Positions 44,516 through 52,979 of a DNA stretch of 64,000 bases are shown here, in pieces. Source of the DNA: Atlantibacter subterraneus (GTDB taxonomy: Bacteria; Pseudomonadota; Gammaproteobacteria; Enterobacterales; Enterobacteriaceae); assembly GCF_007570865.1 (NCBI RefSeq), contig NZ_VLPS01000001.1:310001-374000 (forward strand), given 5' to 3'. Position 1 is the first letter of the stretch; every line of letters starts with the position of its first letter. The position numbers were made by a program, and so were the translations under genes. The notes under the pieces are model-generated. The model did no database searches. It worked only from the letters and a program-made list of their open reading frames with translations, and was not told where the DNA came from.

Positions 44516-45391
44516 CTATTTTTTGTTCTCATCAGCGACAATGAGACCATAAACATATTCAAATTTATCCGCATAATTTAAATCACCAGGTTTACTGGCT
44601 GTTGCTCGCTTTGGGTCTCCATTGTATTGTATTTGAATATTTTGAGGAGTAAACAATTTCCATCCGGGTATATACTGTTCCAGATGCGCTTGCTTATATT
44701 TAAGTTTATCTCCGGGATGAATAGCTTTAATACCGTTCAGTGTAGTAAGTACTCCCTGTGTTGTACCTATTTTCTTTGCTATGGAACTATAGCCAAGATC
44801 GCCCCTAACGACTTCATAGGTGAATTCTTTTTCATTGTCATATACAGTTTTATCTTTTTCTGTTTCTGACATCTTTATCATTAAAAGAGCAATGCCTGCG
44901 CGAATATTGTATTCAGGGTTTGTTTTTATCATATCACCTTTGTTTTTTAAATATTTGTCCCAGTTTCTTGGGACTATTATGTTGTATTTTCTAGGTCGAG
45001 CAGGAACTGTCACCTCGAGGATTCCATCATCCTTATTATTTCCTATCTGCATAGTTTTTGTTTTCCATGCAGCAGAAGTCGCACCTGTTTCAGTCCATAT
45101 CATCGCCTTAATCAATTTCCAGTCCAGTGGTTTGTACTGTTCGATGTTTTTCGACATGGATAAATGCTGGTTAATCTCAGATACAAGTTTCCTGATTGTA
45201 TTATCATAAATATACCAGTCAGGATTGCCAATTGCTTTTTCTCGCCCGGACTTCCACTCCTCAAGGGGGCTGAGTTTTTTGGGCGGTTGTCCAGAGACTT
45301 TCCCTGTTGTCCGGGTATTTACCTGGGGTCTTTGCCTCGGATTTTCTGTTGTTGGGATACCTTTGTGTGCCGCTGCTGTGCGCTTTACCAT
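44516..45391 (-). CDS. T6SS effector, lytic transglycosylase-like with LysM
   Basis: 291 residues from the ATG at 45391 (AAGGA ribosome site; an in-frame ATG at 45409 lacks one). After a disordered basic and Pro-rich start (1-45) comes a lysozyme-like fold domain: IKAMIWTETGA supplies the candidate catalytic Glu, TMQIGN the family's MQI motif, and NIRAGIALLMIKM the later helix. A LysM domain follows (FTYEVVRGDLGYSSIAKKI ... LNGIKAIHPGDKLKY), then a short C-terminal part. There is no signal peptide, as expected for cargo of the neighbouring Hcp. Activity is inferred; I cannot name the effector family. Confidence 0.75.
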   Translation of the reverse strand: MVKRTAAAHKGIPTTENPRQRPQVNTRTTGKVSGQPPKKLSPLEEWKSGREKAIGNPDWYIYDNTIRKLVSEINQHLSMSKNIEQYKPLDWKLIKAMIWTETGATSAAWKTKTMQIGNNKDDGILEVTVPARPRKYNIIVPRNWDKYLKNKGDMIKTNPEYNIRAGIALLMIKMSETEKDKTVYDNEKEFTYEVVRGDLGYSSIAKKIGTTQGVLTTLNGIKAIHPGDKLKYKQAHLEQYIPGWKLFTPQNIQIQYNGDPKRATASKPGDLNYADKFEYVYGLIVADENKK

Positions 45392-45423
45392 GTGAATCCT
45401 TCCATGCATTTGTAAAAGTTTTA

Positions 45424-45903
45424 CTAAAAAACCCTCTCATCCCATAAACTGTATGCACTGGTCCCGGCAATGCAGTGCTCCCAGTTGATTGATTCATATA
45501 TAAAAGAAATACTTTCCTGAGGTTGTGCTTCGCTGTCAATGATTACATGCGCAATCGAGAAATTAATATCACTAATTCGGGCATTTTTTAATTCCAGCTT
45601 GTAATATTTTTCATTAATACCAAATCTATTTGTCCGGTAAAAATCAAAAACGCAGGTCAATATTTCATTATCGTTAATTGCTTTCCCCAGCAAAGGAGAT
45701 GATTTATCAACTGGTTTTTTTATCGTAACTGAATGATGATTGACATTTTGATCCCGACTTAACCCATGTGTCAGTTCATATACCATAATATGATCAAGAT
45801 GCTGTAACTGTGCTTTATTACCGATAGAGTCAAGTGAACAGCAACCTGCTGAAATCAATCCTTGCTTTTCACCGTTCAGTGTTAAATAAATTAAATTGGC
45901 CAT
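45424..45903 (-). CDS. hcp: Hcp-family T6SS tube protein
   Basis: 159 residues, the normal Hcp length, beginning MANLIYLTLNGEKQGLISAG and ending HCIAGTSAYSLWDERVF, both characteristic of the enterobacterial Hcp group. Hcp hexamers form the inner tube and carry small effectors in their lumen; the effector gene follows after 32 bases. GC content is lower than in the tss genes upstream. The first codons recur as a relic at 42641-42698. Confidence 0.93.
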   Translation of the reverse strand: MANLIYLTLNGEKQGLISAGCCSLDSIGNKAQLQHLDHIMVYELTHGLSRDQNVNHHSVTIKKPVDKSSPLLGKAINDNEILTCVFDFYRTNRFGINEKYYKLELKNARISDINFSIAHVIIDSEAQPQESISFIYESINWEHCIAGTSAYSLWDERVF

Positions 45904-45932
45904 GTTAATCTCCTTGATTTAACTATTATTTT
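45875..45932 (-). repeat. hcp start region, intact copy of direct repeat
   Basis: Partner of the relic at 42641-42698: same orientation, about 85-90 percent identity by eye over 58 bases, covering the hcp ribosome site, ATG and first codons. Confidence 0.85.
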
Positions 45933-47284
45933 CCTGATTTTGCATCAGTTGCCGACACCGGCACTACATTGTATTTCAGCAGCAACCAGCGGCTTAATAC
46001 GCCATTCAGCTGTTCATAAATTTGTTTTTCCAGCGCTTCCGTATACCGTCCCTGCGCCCTGGCGTCCTGGTATTGTGTCAGAAGAGATTCCAGCGGCGTT
46101 TCCTGATTCAGCAGTCGTTCCGCCTGCCAGGTGACGGTTTTGATATAGGAGAGGGTAAAGCCCTGCTTCTCTGTCTCCCGCTGCATCATCAGGTCGGCAA
46201 AGTCGTGCAAATTCTGACGTGCCAGCTGCCAGCCACGCATTTGTGGGCTGCTTTGTGCACGGGTTTTCAGGATTTCATTCCACTGCGCGGTTGCCTGCTG
46301 CTGTTGTAGACTCTCCGGCCAGCGACTGTCTGCGGTTCGCGCCATTTGCATACCTGTTTCCAGCAGTTGCAGCGGCGAGGCGTCAGGAAGCTGTTGCAGC
46401 CGTTGTCCGTAACTGTCCAGTTCAGGTGAAGCCAGCCAGACCGTTGCTGCACCCTGCGCCGTATCCCTGACCTGTGCCAGTTGTTGTTGCATTGGGTACA
46501 TTTGCCACCACCAAAGTGCGGCAGCAACAGCCGTCGTAAAGGCAACACCCGCCATAAAGCCTTTACAGATTAGGCCTGGTGCGGCACCGGTTACTGATGC
46601 TGTATCTTCCGCGACGCGGTGGTGGACTTTCAACTTCATTTCCGACAGGTTGGGCAGGGGCGGGAGGGGCTCCTCCGTGGCGGGCTGCGTGCTCTCCGGG
46701 GCATAGATCAACGTTCTGACGGTGGCCGGTGCCGGAGCGCCCTTACTGCTTTTCGGCTGTGGCTCAAGTCGTTTACGCGTGTTCTGAACAAAATAAAGCA
46801 GGTTTTCTACATGCGGCTGGCGTTTCAGTTCCACTTGCTGGAGTTTGTCGCAGATAAGCTGTAACGCGCGCTCGGTCCGGTACAGCAACGGCAGGTCAGT
46901 GCCTGAAAAGGACAGTTGCTGGCGTAGGATATTACCGGTCCGGGTATTGAGCCAGTCAAGCATCCCGGTACGGGCTGGTTCATCCTGCGGCCAGAATTTA
47001 TCCCAGTCGTGACTTATCATTGCCGCCAGCAGCTCCACCCCTTCGCAAAATCCGGTCAGCCCGTGTGTGCGGGTGCGTGCCAGGGTGTAATAGGTGGCCG
47101 TGTGCAGATCCACGCCGCTGGCTTTAAAAATCGCCAGCGCCAGTGATTCCACCAGTTTCCAGTTAAGCTCCGGCTGCGACGGGTGAGAGGATTTATTGAT
47201 CTCTTCCCGCAGGGCGCTGAATTCCGGCAGGCCGCGTGGATCGCTGCCAGTAACAATAATTTGTGTGAGTATGTCCTGACTCAT
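45926..47284 (-). CDS. T6SS VasL/ImpA-type protein (TssA-like)
   Basis: 452 residues from ATG 47284, which has a GGAGG ribosome site; the frame continues upstream to 47338 but that part lies in the tssM end. The ImpA N-terminal domain (GLPEFSALREEINKSSHP ... HDWDKFWPQDEPARTGMLDWL, about 15-120) is typical of TssA-related proteins. A linker with Pro, a transmembrane helix (GFMAGVAFTTAVAAALWWW, about 240-260) and a VasL-type C-terminal domain follow. It is distinct from the TssA at 50834. Related membrane-bound TssA-like proteins help sheath assembly. Part of this gene is copied at 42701-42775. Confidence 0.85.
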   Translation of the reverse strand: MSQDILTQIIVTGSDPRGLPEFSALREEINKSSHPSQPELNWKLVESLALAIFKASGVDLHTATYYTLARTRTHGLTGFCEGVELLAAMISHDWDKFWPQDEPARTGMLDWLNTRTGNILRQQLSFSGTDLPLLYRTERALQLICDKLQQVELKRQPHVENLLYFVQNTRKRLEPQPKSSKGAPAPATVRTLIYAPESTQPATEEPLPPLPNLSEMKLKVHHRVAEDTASVTGAAPGLICKGFMAGVAFTTAVAAALWWWQMYPMQQQLAQVRDTAQGAATVWLASPELDSYGQRLQQLPDASPLQLLETGMQMARTADSRWPESLQQQQATAQWNEILKTRAQSSPQMRGWQLARQNLHDFADLMMQRETEKQGFTLSYIKTVTWQAERLLNQETPLESLLTQYQDARAQGRYTEALEKQIYEQLNGVLSRWLLLKYNVVPVSATDAKSGK

Positions 47285-47294
47285 TTCCGCCTCC

Positions 47295-50200
47295 TCAGTA
47301 CAGGGTATCCGGCAGCCGGAACTGGCTAAATAGCCCACCAGTAAACGGATTGTCTTCCGTGTCCGTATGCACCCGGTACACCATCGCGCCGCCGTCTACG
47401 TTAAAGCGCACGCTGAATGTGCCATCCTGTACGCCGGTGAGTTGCCCAGCGCCAAACAACCTGAACTGCGCCCACGGTCCGCTGAAACTGATGCTACGCG
47501 GCGCGTTGCCGCCGGTGCTAATCAGCGTCAGCTTGCTTTCATTACCCTCACGCATGTTATTCGGCCAGACCAGATGCGCCGTATAATTGCGTCCCTGGCT
47601 GTAGTCCACTAACTGACCGTCAAGGTTGAGTACGCTGCGCCGTTTATTGCCGGAAAGCGATACGGTTTCCACGGCAAACTGGGCACCCAGCCCATTTTGG
47701 CGGCTAAAAAACGCCTCGCGGATTTCCTGCGCAGTCTCCAGTTGCCTACGGACATCTTCGCGAATGATGACGCTGTTGTCCCCGTCTCCCAGGCTCAGGT
47801 CGTTCTCCATAAATAGCCGCAGGTTATGCTGATAAAAGGTGTCCAGCACGCCGTCCGGTTTAAAGAAGCGTTCAAAAGCATCCAGCGACGCATCCTGTGA
47901 TGAACGCGGATTGAACGGATAGTTGTCGGCGAGTTGTTCATTAAAAGGTTTGACCACGTTGTCGCGCCAGTCTACTTCCATATAGTGAACCGCCTCTACC
48001 ATCACCACGTGCCAGGCTTGATCGGCCAGCCTGCCCACCCAGCGGTTAAGCGGGGTAGGCAATGTTTTTGCCATCTGACGGGTGGCGAAGATGGGATCGC
48101 TGCTGTTTTGATCCAGCCGTAGCTGCACTGCCTTCAGAGCTGATTTTCCCTGTACTGGCGCGTTCTGGATCGCCAGCAGGTAGCGGTGCAGTTCTGTCAG
48201 TTGTTGATAGACTGCCTGCATAGTGTTTTCTTTGTCTTTCTGTACCGCCAGAGTGCTGTTCTCCGGGGCAAACTCATGCCCCAGGCGGGTCAGTAACTGA
48301 TAATCCGGCTCTGCCATAGCTTCCTGAAGCGCGCTGTCATCCAGTTTTTCAGAAAGTACAGCGGGCTGCGTGTTGTCGCGCAGTGCCGTCAGCGCCCGCT
48401 GGAGCGGCTGATCGCCGCTGATAATTTGCTCCAGCGCCCCGGTCAGCTCCGAAATAGATTCATAATCACGCACGTTGAGGTTATCCATCCCGGCGCGCCA
48501 GGTTGCGATGTAGTCGCTGAGATACTGTTCGGTGAGCTGGCGCTGAATCTCTGCCCGGTCGGCCTCGCTATATTTCACGCTGTGAGTCAGGTTCAGCACC
48601 CAGGAATCCATCGCCGTCAGTTCGATCAGCGCATCGCGCTGTTTCACAAAATAACTTTGTAGTCCGTAATGGGTGAGGAACTGCGGAACAATAAGTTTAT
48701 TCTCATCCCCCGAGGTAAACACCTGATCAAACGTGGCACCCACCTGGTCACGCAGGTTCAGATCGGCGGGCAGCACGCCGAGCGCACGCGTTTTCAGACT
48801 CTGGTAAACACGCTGGTAGACGGGCAGTTTGCTAAGTTCTTTCTGGGCCGCCGCCACCGGGCCTTCATACGGCGTCCAGCGGCTGATGGCATCGCCGTCG
48901 CCTGCCTGACGTTCCGCGTGCCAGTCAGTGTGTTGCAGGGCGTAGTCAAGATGAGACATAAGTTGCGTCTGGATATCACGCTGGCCGTGGAACTTATCGC
49001 TCCAGCGTTTTGCCATGTATTGTTTCACTACCCCGTTGTTGCGTCCGCTTTCATCCTCCAGCATTCTGATGACGCGCAGCACTGCGAGCTTTTCCTCGCT
49101 CTCCGGTGGCGCGGCATTCATCTCTTTTACCAGGCCATTAAAAAGAGCCGGGAGATAACGCTGCTCCAATAGCTGCAGGTAGGTCTGCTCCACATATGGA
49201 CCGATACGTCTGCCCTGATAGAGTCCCATATCGGCCAGGCGGCTGCGATCATCCCAGTCGCCGTAGGCCAGCGTGGCATCACGCACCGGGTTGAGCAACG
49301 GTAGTTGCAGGTTGCCGTAATCGTCCATACCCTGTGGTGGTGGAACAGACATAAAGGCTTTTGCCTGTTCCAGTACAGTAATGCCGGATCGCCAGTTGTT
49401 ATTGTAATAGTGATGCCAGCCCGTAATCAGCAGCAGCGCGGCGATGCCCCCGGTGACGGAAAATACTGATAACCGACGGCGTGACTGCAGCAGCCAGACA
49501 CGGCTTTCGCCTGCGAGGTTAGGCTCTGCCAGTAAGGTCTGTGGAAACAGGTTGCGGGTAAAATAAGGGGCCGTGTCCACCAGAGGCCAGGCCGTCATCG
49601 GGCTGTTGCCCAGGCGGAACTGATGGGCGGCAGACTGCATAAAAATATCGTCTATCTGGCCGCGTTGCAGGGAAGATGTGAAGTACACGCCGCGCAGCAT
49701 GACGTCCATATTTTCTCCGTCCAGCAGTCCGTTCAACAGGGTTAACAGCGGCTCGCGGCTCCCCTGTATTTGGCGTACAAAGCTAAACAGGGAACTGCGG
49801 GAGCCGGGGGTTAACATCCGCTCCGGCAGGGCGTTATTGAGCTGTTCGCCCCAGGTCTGCCAGAACGCATTCAGCTCGGCGCGCCAGGCGTCATTTTCAT
49901 GGGCCTGACGGGTAAAAGTGACGCCAAGAATGGCATCGCGATCGTTTCTGTCCAGAGACTCAAACAGTGCGGCGAAACCGTGCAGTAAATCCAGTCGGGT
50001 CAGCACGACATACACAGGTAACTGGCAGTAAAGGTGCTGGCGTATATCCTGCAAACGTCCGCGCAGGATTTGCAACAGGTGCTCCCGGCGTCGTTTGTCT
50101 GCAGTCAGCAGATCGGGCAGATCCAGAGTCAGTATCAGGCCGTTCAGCGGCTGTCTGGCGCGTTTTTGGACCAGCCAGTCCAGCATAGTTGTCCACAGGC

Positions 50201-50816
50201 GGCGGTATAGCACATCCGCCTCCGGCTGCTCAAAGAGGATACCGTCTACATCAAAAATGACCGCCTGTTTTCCCACGCGGGGGATAACATACCGGCGCAG
50301 CTCCACTCCCCGCACGGCCTCTGGAGCGTAAATAATGTCGGACGGAAAACCTTCGCGCAGCAGCGACGTTTTGCCGCTTCCGGTTGGACCAATGACCATA
50401 TACCACGGCAGTTGCCACAGGTAACGACGGTTGTCTAGATGGCGCTGTAGACGTAGCAGCCAGTGGTCTAGATAACGTTGCTGGGCTGTCACCTCTACGG
50501 TCAGCGGATCTTTTTCCTCTTCGCGCTGTTGTTTTTGCTGTTTTTCCAGCAGTTGCAGGCGCTTCATTACCCTAACGGTAAGCCATACCAGCCCCGCGAG
50601 CGCCCAGGCCGCCGTCGCTAACCAGCGGTTCGTCAGCGGTTTAAGCCACTGCTCGTCATATAACGACCAGGACGGACCTTTCCACCAGATCCATACCAGC
50701 AGCACAATCCACACTAGTGCCAGCAGCCAGGCTGCGGAAACTTTAACGCGAGGCATCGCCGGTCGGAGGGCGGATCGCAGACTGCTGAAGGGGCGGGGTG
50801 TTGGTAATCTGAACAC
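47295..50816 (-). CDS. tssM: T6SS membrane protein TssM (IcmF)
   Basis: 1173 residues, GTG start. Two transmembrane helices near the N-terminus (about 28-47 and 66-85), Walker A GPTGSGKTSLL near residue 141 in the cytoplasmic GTPase-like domain, a third helix near 450-470 (VTGGIAALLLITGWHHYY), and a long periplasmic part ending in the beta-rich IcmF C-terminal domain that contacts TssJ. With TssL and TssJ it forms the trans-envelope complex. No stop or frameshift was seen. Confidence 0.95.
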   Translation of the reverse strand: MFRLPTPRPFSSLRSALRPAMPRVKVSAAWLLALVWIVLLVWIWWKGPSWSLYDEQWLKPLTNRWLATAAWALAGLVWLTVRVMKRLQLLEKQQKQQREEEKDPLTVEVTAQQRYLDHWLLRLQRHLDNRRYLWQLPWYMVIGPTGSGKTSLLREGFPSDIIYAPEAVRGVELRRYVIPRVGKQAVIFDVDGILFEQPEADVLYRRLWTTMLDWLVQKRARQPLNGLILTLDLPDLLTADKRRREHLLQILRGRLQDIRQHLYCQLPVYVVLTRLDLLHGFAALFESLDRNDRDAILGVTFTRQAHENDAWRAELNAFWQTWGEQLNNALPERMLTPGSRSSLFSFVRQIQGSREPLLTLLNGLLDGENMDVMLRGVYFTSSLQRGQIDDIFMQSAAHQFRLGNSPMTAWPLVDTAPYFTRNLFPQTLLAEPNLAGESRVWLLQSRRRLSVFSVTGGIAALLLITGWHHYYNNNWRSGITVLEQAKAFMSVPPPQGMDDYGNLQLPLLNPVRDATLAYGDWDDRSRLADMGLYQGRRIGPYVEQTYLQLLEQRYLPALFNGLVKEMNAAPPESEEKLAVLRVIRMLEDESGRNNGVVKQYMAKRWSDKFHGQRDIQTQLMSHLDYALQHTDWHAERQAGDGDAISRWTPYEGPVAAAQKELSKLPVYQRVYQSLKTRALGVLPADLNLRDQVGATFDQVFTSGDENKLIVPQFLTHYGLQSYFVKQRDALIELTAMDSWVLNLTHSVKYSEADRAEIQRQLTEQYLSDYIATWRAGMDNLNVRDYESISELTGALEQIISGDQPLQRALTALRDNTQPAVLSEKLDDSALQEAMAEPDYQLLTRLGHEFAPENSTLAVQKDKENTMQAVYQQLTELHRYLLAIQNAPVQGKSALKAVQLRLDQNSSDPIFATRQMAKTLPTPLNRWVGRLADQAWHVVMVEAVHYMEVDWRDNVVKPFNEQLADNYPFNPRSSQDASLDAFERFFKPDGVLDTFYQHNLRLFMENDLSLGDGDNSVIIREDVRRQLETAQEIREAFFSRQNGLGAQFAVETVSLSGNKRRSVLNLDGQLVDYSQGRNYTAHLVWPNNMREGNESKLTLISTGGNAPRSISFSGPWAQFRLFGAGQLTGVQDGTFSVRFNVDGGAMVYRVHTDTEDNPFTGGLFSQFRLPDTLY

Positions 50817-50833
50817 TGTAACTCCTTGTTACT

Positions 50834-52246
50834 TTATAATTTTTTCTGCCGTGAATTTTTTTTGAGTTGGTCCAGCAGGGATGGCTCCCAGTCAGCCAGC
50901 GTCATACGCAGCCCTGCTTTAAACAACATCAAGTACTGCTGCTGCGCAAGTTGCTCCATTCCGGCTTCTTCCATTAGTTGCGCGCCAAGATATTGCCGGT
51001 GAAACCGATCGCGCGGCTCGCCTTCCGGCAGTTTTTCCATGTATCGCAGCGCGGCTTCTAGTCCCTTCTCGATGAAAATCTGGCGGACAGCCTCTGTATG
51101 TTCGTCGGTCCGCACCATCGGGGCTGCCTGACTGCCTGGAGAAGTCGCCAGCCACTGTTTTGTCTGCCCGCTCATAAACGGCGTGCGGTCATTAAACAGC
51201 AAGGTGGCAAGTTGCGGCAGGCGGTCAAGAAAACGAGCCACCTCCTCCCGAATGGCTTCTGCTGCGCTGGTGTAACCCAAGCGTTGCGCGGTTTGCGCCG
51301 AAAGGTAATGGCCATCAAGCCAGTACGGGGCCAGAAGCAGGCTTTTTTCCACCTGCTGCCAAAGCGCCAGATCGGCATTGTTCAGTCGGGTCTGATAATC
51401 AGCGGTCATATCAGCAGGCACTGCTGCCAGCGGTGTCCGCCCGTCGCTTTCTGCCTGCGGAACGGATGTAATGGCCTGCCATAATGCATGGCGGCGCAGG
51501 CGGTAACCCTGCGGCGAATCCGGCTGGCGCTCACAGAGAATGGCGGCGACTTTCAGCAGCGTGTCACGCCAGGCCTTGTCGTCATGGCTTTCAATATCAA
51601 TGGTAGGGACAGCGGTGATGGCGGACGCCATCGCCGATGCTGGAGAGGTCGGAGAGGCAGTGAGCGGAGGTGAACCGGTGGATGGCGACGCAGGCTGCAC
51701 AGGATCTGCCCTGTGAAATGCCCGTCGATACTGCGACGAGAGATCATCCACAGCCTGTGCCAGCACCGGGACATTATGCTCCTGCCAGTGTTGTGCCAGC
51801 TTTGCCAGTTCCGCCAACAGGCTGTCGCGCTGCGTGATGTCTGCATTTTCTGCGAAACTATCTATTCCCGCTTCAAGGCGTTTGATAACCTGAGCGGCAA
51901 AGCGCTGTTTATGTACGGGATTTTGCGGTGCGGCCAGCGTCCAGAAATGCTCCAGGTAAAGAGTCAGTAAACGCAGCGCCAGCAGTGGATCACCAGCGTG
52001 TTGCAGGGTGCGCAGCAGATGTGCCAGCAGGCGAAAATCTTTACTCTCCGAGGCCAGAAGCACCAGCCCCCGGCGTTGAATTTCCGGGATATCCAACTGA
52101 CTGTGAGCCAGCGAACCGAGCTTAAGCATTTCGCCATCGATATATTCCCAATCAGGATTATCGTCTTTCAGCGCGGAGGCCAGTTTATCTAGCGGTAGAT
52201 TCTCCAGCAGGTGCGAAATCCAGATATCCGGGTCACGTAAGTCCAT
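50834..52246 (-). CDS. tssA: T6SS protein TssA
   Basis: 470 residues from the ATG at 52246 (MDLRDPDIWISHLLENL); the frame upstream to 52312 overlaps the TagO gene. ImpA N-terminal domain (about 30-120, GMLxLGSLAHSQLD region), a Pro/Ser/Ala-rich linker (about 195-225) and a C-terminal helical domain with VasJ-type features (LFKAGLRMTLADWEPSLLDQL). TssA primes sheath-tube growth at the baseplate. There is no transmembrane helix, unlike the second ImpA-type protein downstream. Confidence 0.87.
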   Translation of the reverse strand: MDLRDPDIWISHLLENLPLDKLASALKDDNPDWEYIDGEMLKLGSLAHSQLDIPEIQRRGLVLLASESKDFRLLAHLLRTLQHAGDPLLALRLLTLYLEHFWTLAAPQNPVHKQRFAAQVIKRLEAGIDSFAENADITQRDSLLAELAKLAQHWQEHNVPVLAQAVDDLSSQYRRAFHRADPVQPASPSTGSPPLTASPTSPASAMASAITAVPTIDIESHDDKAWRDTLLKVAAILCERQPDSPQGYRLRRHALWQAITSVPQAESDGRTPLAAVPADMTADYQTRLNNADLALWQQVEKSLLLAPYWLDGHYLSAQTAQRLGYTSAAEAIREEVARFLDRLPQLATLLFNDRTPFMSGQTKQWLATSPGSQAAPMVRTDEHTEAVRQIFIEKGLEAALRYMEKLPEGEPRDRFHRQYLGAQLMEEAGMEQLAQQQYLMLFKAGLRMTLADWEPSLLDQLKKNSRQKKL

Positions 52247-52250
52247 AGTG

Positions 52251-52979
52251 TTACTCTCCCGCCCAGTGGCAGGCGTCGCGCAGCGGCGCGATGGTTTCCG
52301 CCAGCCCGTCAATGTTAAATGTCAGTTTCCCGGTAGCACCGTCCGTACTGGTCTCGATGGTCAGGGTCTTTGCACCGAAAAGCTGTTTGATTTCGTCAAT
52401 GCCGGATAAACCTCGACTGGCTTCCAGCAGATAACCGTTCTCGCGGATAAACCAGTGTGTCTGAAAACGTCCGTTGTCGGTGGTCAGCGTCACGGCGATG
52501 TCGTCAGGTGTCATGGCATGGGTCAGTGCCACCTGCATTCGGGTGATGTTATCTTCACAACTGAACATCAGCACCGGGCGCGGCGGTACGTTGCCGATAG
52601 CGGGCGTGGTAATAGTCACCGTTGGCCGCTCTCCACTGCTCCGCGTCATCATCAGTGTGGTGGAGTTGTCCGGACGCTGTTTTTCCTGAGTGAAGGCCCG
52701 CTTCCAGGCACCTGCTTCATAACGGGCCTTTACCAGCGCGCCATCAAAGCCGGTTTGCTCCGGTGTCAGGATATGGTCATAGCAGTCAAGACGCTCCAGC
52801 GCAGCAGGCTCCCGGCGACAGGCCATCATGGTACTGAGCGTTGTCTGTGCGTTGGTTTCCGGCGCCACAATTCCCGGCAGTACAGCAACCGCTTGTTTCG
52901 CAGGTGTGTCTGCCTGTACTGCGTCGGGGAATAATCCCGGCAGCAGCATTATGATCAGGAGCGTCTGCATTCTATTCAT
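52251..52979 (-). CDS. tagO: T6SS-associated protein TagO (VasI)
   Basis: 242 residues with a signal peptide (to about residue 23). The CRREPAALERLDCYDHI motif (about 53-67) and the later FSCEDNITRMQVALTH and CHWAGE Cys are hallmarks of VasI/TagO proteins, found near tssA and clpV in enterobacterial clusters. Periplasmic, accessory role not settled. It overlaps the clpV end by four bases. Confidence 0.88.
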   Translation of the reverse strand: MNRMQTLLIIMLLPGLFPDAVQADTPAKQAVAVLPGIVAPETNAQTTLSTMMACRREPAALERLDCYDHILTPEQTGFDGALVKARYEAGAWKRAFTQEKQRPDNSTTLMMTRSSGERPTVTITTPAIGNVPPRPVLMFSCEDNITRMQVALTHAMTPDDIAVTLTTDNGRFQTHWFIRENGYLLEASRGLSGIDEIKQLFGAKTLTIETSTDGATGKLTFNIDGLAETIAPLRDACHWAGE

